This document shows positions 60,300-64,000 of a stretch of DNA of 64,000 nucleotides, piece after piece. Source of the DNA: Labrenzia sp. CE80 (GTDB taxonomy: Bacteria > Pseudomonadota > Alphaproteobacteria > Rhizobiales > Stappiaceae); contig NZ_WAJT01000004.1 in NCBI RefSeq assembly GCF_009650605.1, forward strand, positions 310,001-374,000, read 5' to 3'. Below the pieces are notes generated by a model. That model had not been told where the DNA came from. It saw only the letters and a program-made list of their open reading frames with translations, and did no database searches. Positions within the stretch are counted from its first letter, which is position 1, and each line of letters starts with the position of its first letter. A program made the translations under genes and the position numbers.

Positions 60300-60569
60300 G
60301 GCTCTTCTGAAGACCATTCTGCACTGACTAAAAATTGTGCTTTCGTCACTGCTCACGCTTTAGGCGATTTTTCTGAGTTTGAAGCCAAGTATCACGCAGT
60401 TTCGGGCAAAGTTCCAAACGATTAATTATTTGATTTTGCTTCTTTTTTTGCAATGCAGCAACGAAAGTTTTGCTGTGGCGTTGCGCTGCAGCTTGACGTT
60501 TTGCGACTCTTTTGTGAATAATTGCTCGCCTAATTAGCAAATGCTCACTTCGAGCTTTGGGAGGAAAAT
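60300..60569. promoter_or_regulatory. Regulatory gap upstream of the polyol transporter operon
   Basis: A 270-base non-coding stretch. TTGACG (60493-60498) and AATAAT (60517-60522), 18 nt apart, form a good sigma70-type promoter. A 12-bp imperfect inverted repeat, GTGAATAATTGC (60514-60525) and GCAAATGCTCAC (60537-60548; 9 of 12 pairs), overlaps the -10 box and is a candidate SorC operator. TGCTCA/TGCTCG-type sequences also occur at 60350, 60523 and 60542. A GGGAGG ribosome binding site precedes the ATG at 60570. Confidence 0.6.
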
Positions 60570-61880
60570 ATGACCCTTTTTTCACGTGCCCTCTTGGGTG
60601 CGACTGCACTGACGCTCGTAGCTTCGCCTGTGCTTGCCGAAAAGCTGACCATCGCGACCGTCAACAACGGCGACATGATCCGCATGCAGAAGCTGGCCGA
60701 TGACTTCACGGCGAAAAACCCGGACATCGAGCTGGAATGGCTTACGATGGAAGAAAACGTGCTGCGCCAGCGCGTCACAACGGATATTGCGACCAAAGGT
60801 GGTCAGTTCGATGTGATGACTATCGGCACATATGAAGTGCCGATCTGGGGCAAGCAGGGCTGGCTTGTTTCCCTTAACGACCTTCCTGCCGAGTATGATG
60901 TCGACGATATTCTTCCGGCGATCCGTGGTGGCCTGACTATCGATGGTGAGCTCTACGCGGCACCGTTCTATGGTGAGAGCTCCATGGTCATGTACCGGAA
61001 GGATCTGATGGAGAAGGCCGGTCTTGAAATGCCGGATGCGCCGACATGGGAGTTCATCGGCAAGGCGGCTCGCGCCATGACCGACAAGGACAATGAAGTC
61101 TACGGCATCTGCCTGCGCGGCAAGGCTGGCTGGGGCGAGAACATGGCGTTCTTGACCGCAACAGCGAACTCCTTCGGTGCGCGTTGGTTCGACGAAAACT
61201 GGACACCGCAGTTCGACGGTGAAGCCTGGAAAAACACTCTCAACTTCTACCTCGATCTTATGGAAGACGCAGGACCTCCAGGAGCATCCTCAAACGGCTT
61301 CAATGAAAACCTGTCCCTGTTCCAGACCGGCAAGTGCGGCATGTGGATTGACGCCACAGTGGCTGCGTCCTTCGTGACCAACCCTGCCGACAGCACCGTC
61401 GCCGATCAGGTCGGCTTCGCACTCGCACCGGACAATGGTCTTGGCAAGCGCGGCAACTGGCTCTGGGCATGGTCTCTGGCAATTCCGGCTGGAACTCAGA
61501 AGGAAGATGCTGCCAAGAAGTTCATCGACTGGGCGACTTCCAAGGAATACCTCGAGCTCGTGGCTGAGAAGGAAGGCTGGGCGAATGTACCTCCCGGAAC
61601 CCGGACTTCGCTCTACGAGAACCCGGAATACCAGAAGGTACCTTTTGCCAAGATGACGCTTGATAGCATCAACTCGGCAGATCCGACCAACCCGACGGTT
61701 GATCCGGTGCCTTACGTTGGTGTCCAGTTCGTCGCAATCCCGGAATTCCAGGGCATTGCAACCGCGGTGGGACAGGCTTTTGCAGCAGCACTGGCTGGAA
61801 ACGTCACCGCAGATGAAGCTCTCGCGAACGCCCAGGCGATCACAGAGCGCACAATGAAGAAGTCTGGTTACATAAAGTAA
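60570..61880 (+). CDS. smoE: Sorbitol/mannitol-type ABC transporter substrate-binding protein
   Basis: Periplasmic binding protein of the CUT1 family, 436 residues. Signal peptide MTLFSRALLGATALTLVASPVLA, then EKLTIATVNNGDMIRMQKLADDFTAKNPDIELEWLTMEENVLRQRVTTDIATKGGQFDVMTIGTYEVPIWGKQGWL. This follows the SmoE pattern of Rhodobacter and rhizobia, which binds sorbitol and mannitol. The symbol is given on recognition of the sequence and operon order; ligand is not proven. It is followed by a perfect hairpin and T-tract before the permease gene. Confidence 0.88.
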   Translation: MTLFSRALLGATALTLVASPVLAEKLTIATVNNGDMIRMQKLADDFTAKNPDIELEWLTMEENVLRQRVTTDIATKGGQFDVMTIGTYEVPIWGKQGWLVSLNDLPAEYDVDDILPAIRGGLTIDGELYAAPFYGESSMVMYRKDLMEKAGLEMPDAPTWEFIGKAARAMTDKDNEVYGICLRGKAGWGENMAFLTATANSFGARWFDENWTPQFDGEAWKNTLNFYLDLMEDAGPPGASSNGFNENLSLFQTGKCGMWIDATVAASFVTNPADSTVADQVGFALAPDNGLGKRGNWLWAWSLAIPAGTQKEDAAKKFIDWATSKEYLELVAEKEGWANVPPGTRTSLYENPEYQKVPFAKMTLDSINSADPTNPTVDPVPYVGVQFVAIPEFQGIATAVGQAFAAALAGNVTADEALANAQAITERTMKKSGYIK

Positions 61881-61894
61881 TCGATGCCTGACTT

Positions 61895-61929
61895 GAGACC
61901 GATCCATGGCGGATCGGTCTCGCTTTTTT
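61895..61929 (+). terminator. Terminator-like hairpin between smoE and smoF
   Basis: GAGACCGATCC (61895-61905), loop ATGGC, GGATCGGTCTC (61911-61921), then GCTTTTTT. This is a perfect 11-bp stem with six T and so a strong candidate for partial termination that keeps binding-protein mRNA more abundant than permease mRNA. Confidence 0.85.
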
Positions 61930-61950
61930 CGTTCTGAACTGGCTGGACCA

Positions 61951-62823
61951 ATGGCTACCGCTCATTCTCGTGCCGCGGCGCGGTTCATGATTTCTCCTGC
62001 TGTGCTTTTGCTGCTTGGCTGGATGATCGTTCCGCTCTCCATGACCGTCTACTTTTCCTTCCTGAGCTACAATCTTCTGATGCCGGGAATGGAAGAGTTC
62101 ATCGGCTTCACCAACTATGAGTTCTTTCTCACGGACCCAGCGTTTTTTGAGGCATTGACCAACACCATTCTGCTGGTCGTTGGAGTGCTCTTCATCACCA
62201 TTGTGGGCGGAACAGCTCTCGCACTGCTTCTGGACCAGCCATTTTGGGGGCAGGGCATCGTTCGTATTCTGGTGATTGCCCCATTTTTCGTGATGCCGAC
62301 GGTGTCAGCTCTGGTCTGGAAGAACATGTTCATGAACCCGGTCAATGGGCTTTTCGCTCATATGGCAAAGGGCATGGGACTGGAGCCTTTTGACTTTCTT
62401 GCTCATGCGCCACTGTTTTCGATCATTTTGATCGTCGCCTGGCAATGGCTGCCTTTTGCGACGCTTATTCTTCTCACCGCGCTACAGTCACTTGACCAGG
62501 AGCAGCTTGAAGCTTCCGAAATGGACGGCGCAAACTTCGGCAGCCGGTTCATCTATATCGTGCTCCCGCACATGTCCCGCGCGATCACGGTGGTTATCCT
62601 CATTCAGACGATTTTCCTCTTGTCCGTGTTCGCCGAGATCCTGGTCACGACCAATGGCGGGCCGGGGTATGCGTCCACCAACATCACCTACCTCGTCTAT
62701 GCGCAGTCGCTCTTGCAGTTCGACGTCGGGGGCGGCTCAGCCGGCGGCATCATTGCTGTCATTCTCGCCAACATCGTTGCGATCTTCCTGATGAGGATGA
62801 TCGGCAAGAATCTGGAGGCTTGA
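61951..62823 (+). CDS. smoF: Polyol ABC transporter permease (SmoF-like)
   Basis: Membrane subunit, 290 residues and six helices, starting MATAHSRAAARFMISPAVLLLLGWMIVPLSMTVYFSFLSY. The EAA loop reads QLEASEMDGANFGSRFIYIVLP and FAEILVTTNGGPGYASTNITYLVY is family-typical. I use the ATG at 61951; an in-frame ATG at 61906 lies in the loop of the preceding hairpin. A GGAGG before the next gene lies within its last codons. Confidence 0.9.
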   Translation: MATAHSRAAARFMISPAVLLLLGWMIVPLSMTVYFSFLSYNLLMPGMEEFIGFTNYEFFLTDPAFFEALTNTILLVVGVLFITIVGGTALALLLDQPFWGQGIVRILVIAPFFVMPTVSALVWKNMFMNPVNGLFAHMAKGMGLEPFDFLAHAPLFSIILIVAWQWLPFATLILLTALQSLDQEQLEASEMDGANFGSRFIYIVLPHMSRAITVVILIQTIFLLSVFAEILVTTNGGPGYASTNITYLVYAQSLLQFDVGGGSAGGIIAVILANIVAIFLMRMIGKNLEA

Positions 62824-62825
62824 TC

Positions 62826-63656
62826 ATGGCGCGGCGCGTTTCCAATCAGCGAAAGTTTGTGGTCACACTTATTGCCTGGGCGATCGGATTGACCATTTTC
62901 TTTCCAATCCTCTGGACCATTCTGACAAGCTTCAAAACCGAGGCAGAGGCGATCGCATCGCCTCCCTCCTTCCTGCTGTTCGACTGGACCTTGGAGAACT
63001 ACTCCGAAGTCAATGAACGGTCAGACTATTTTCTGCACTTTATGAACTCGGTGATCATCTCCCTCGGTTCGACCCTGCTGGGCCTTGCGATTGCAATCCC
63101 TGCAGCCTGGTCCATGGCCTTTGTTCCGGGTAGGCGGACCAAGGACGTCCTGATGTGGATGTTGTCCACCAAGATGCTCCCGCCAGTGGGCGTCTTGATT
63201 CCGATTTACCTGTTGTTCCGTGACTTCGGCCTTCTCGATACACGGCTGGGTCTGGTGATCGTTCTCACGCTGATCAATCTTCCGATCATTGTCTGGATGC
63301 TGTTCACCTATTTTAAGGAAATCCCTGGAGAGATCCTGGAAGCCGCACGTATGGATGGAGCGACACTCTGGAACGAGGTCGTGCACGTCCTCACACCCAT
63401 GGCTGTTCCGGGCATCGCTTCGACGCTCCTCCTGAACGTCATTCTTGCCTGGAACGAGGCGTTCTGGACTCTCAATCTGACGGCGGCAAAAGCCGCTCCG
63501 CTCACTGCCTTCATTGCGAGCTATTCCAGCCCGGAAGGTCTCTTCTACGCAAAGCTCTCGGCTGCCTCGACATTGGCCATCGCTCCTATCCTGATTCTTG
63601 GCTGGTTTAGCCAGAAGCAGTTGGTACGTGGCCTGACCTTTGGCGCTGTGAAATAG
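62826..63656 (+). CDS. smoG: Polyol ABC transporter permease (SmoG-like)
   Basis: Second membrane subunit, 276 residues, with six helices. The EAA loop reads ILEAARMDGATLWNEVVHVLTP and the C-terminus QKQLVRGLTFGAVK is standard for MalG-type permeases. STKMLPPVGVLIPIYLLFRDFGLLDTRLGLV is characteristic of the SmoG group. The ATG at 62826 has GGAGG 7 nt upstream and lies 2 nt after the smoF stop. Confidence 0.93.
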   Translation: MARRVSNQRKFVVTLIAWAIGLTIFFPILWTILTSFKTEAEAIASPPSFLLFDWTLENYSEVNERSDYFLHFMNSVIISLGSTLLGLAIAIPAAWSMAFVPGRRTKDVLMWMLSTKMLPPVGVLIPIYLLFRDFGLLDTRLGLVIVLTLINLPIIVWMLFTYFKEIPGEILEAARMDGATLWNEVVHVLTPMAVPGIASTLLLNVILAWNEAFWTLNLTAAKAAPLTAFIASYSSPEGLFYAKLSAASTLAIAPILILGWFSQKQLVRGLTFGAVK

Positions 63657-63667
63657 GAAATCTGACC

Positions 63668-64000
63668 ATGGGTAAGATATCTCTCAAACAAGTCACCAAG
63701 GCCTTTGGCGATGTCGAAGTCATTCGACCCTTGGATCTGGATATTGAAGACGGAGAATTCGTCGTTTTCGTTGGTCCGTCGGGATGTGGCAAGTCAACGT
63801 TGCTGCGTTTGATCGCAGGCCTCGAAGACGTCACGGATGGGCATATCGAGATCGACGGTAAGGATGCGACAGAAGTTGCGCCGGCAAAACGCGGGCTGGC
63901 TATGGTGTTCCAGTCCTACGCTCTCTATCCGCATATGTCTGTTCGCAAGAACATCGCGTTCCCGCTGAAGATGGCCAAGATTGATCCGGCAGAACAGGAA
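63668..64000 (+). CDS. smoK: Polyol ABC transporter ATP-binding protein (SmoK-like; 3' end outside window)
   Basis: The first 111 codons of a MalK/SmoK-type ATPase, running off the window. Walker A GPSGCGKST (36-44) and the Q-loop AMVFQSYALYPHMSVRKNIAFPL are present; signature and Walker B lie beyond the end. It starts 11 nt after smoG and completes the importer smoEFGK. The next genes are expected to be polyol dehydrogenases, by analogy with Rhodobacter, but are not in the window. Confidence 0.92.
   Translation, partial: MGKISLKQVTKAFGDVEVIRPLDLDIEDGEFVVFVGPSGCGKSTLLRLIAGLEDVTDGHIEIDGKDATEVAPAKRGLAMVFQSYALYPHMSVRKNIAFPLKMAKIDPAEQE

Noticed and set aside
60346..60609. Small minus-strand frame (87 codons) in the gap before smoE
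   Set aside because: Basic, low-complexity sequence that covers the promoter and start of smoE; no sign of coding.
1..64000. CRISPR arrays, insertion sequences, integrases, tRNA or rRNA genes, phage genes
   Set aside because: Looked for spaced direct repeats, transposase or integrase motifs and RNA gene signatures; none were seen.

Overview
The window looks like chromosomal DNA of an alphaproteobacterium of the order Hyphomicrobiales (Rhizobiales). Flagellar gene order, MotC/MotE, FlaF/FlbT and a Rem/FtcR-type regulator all resemble Sinorhizobium and Brucella flagellar clusters. The mixture of genes would fit a marine Stappiaceae-like organism, but that is an inference and no rRNA is present to test it.

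Layout. (1) 1-1340: the end of a dipeptide/oligopeptide ABC transporter operon (two ATPases, the first cut by the window edge). (2) 1848-36563: one almost continuous flagellar cluster. Plus-strand runs are flgB-flgC-fliE-flgG-flgA-flgI, motE-flgH-fliL-fliP, a single flagellin gene, fliF-fliH-motB-motC-fliK-transglycosylase, flgE-flgK-flgL-flaF-flbT-flgD-fliQ, and flhA-fliR-(FliJ-like)-flgJN-(FlgN-like)-(membrane protein). A minus-strand operon carries motA-fliM-(DUF6468-like)-fliN-fliG-flhB-(unknown). A last plus-strand operon carries a DUF1217-type gene-flgF-(unknown)-fliI, followed by a strong terminator and the regulator rem/ftcR. (3) 36889-46179: a thiolase, then a LysR regulator divergent from an aminotransferase, a ureohydrolase, a PotDABC-type ABC importer and a nitrilase-family amidase. 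This reads as uptake and breakdown of a guanidino compound or polyamine. (4) 46239-57435: a minus-strand galactoside operon (CUT1 binding protein, two permeases, GH36 alpha-galactosidase, SDR sugar dehydrogenase, KDGal kinase, KDPGal aldolase, lactonase, GH42 beta-galactosidase) divergent from an IclR regulator. It encodes a De Ley-Doudoroff galactose route with the dehydratase missing. The matching ATPase (57459-58520) follows the IclR gene. (5) 58635-64000: a HAD phosphatase, a SorC-type regulator and a smoEFGK-type polyol ABC transporter whose ATPase is cut by the window end.

The main non-coding signals are these. An 11-bp motif close to CTCGCACAAGC lies 46-53 nt before the start codon of six flagellar transcription units and once before the flagellin leader. 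The flagellin gene has a nested-stem 5' leader, and the cluster encodes FlbT, a known flagellin-leader binder in Caulobacter. Perfect 11-bp hairpins separate the binding-protein gene from the rest of two ABC operons. A perfect palindrome sits in front of the IclR-linked operon, and a dyad overlaps the probable -10 box of the SorC-linked operon. No mobile element, CRISPR array, tRNA or rRNA was seen. All calls come from reading the sequence; no database search was run.
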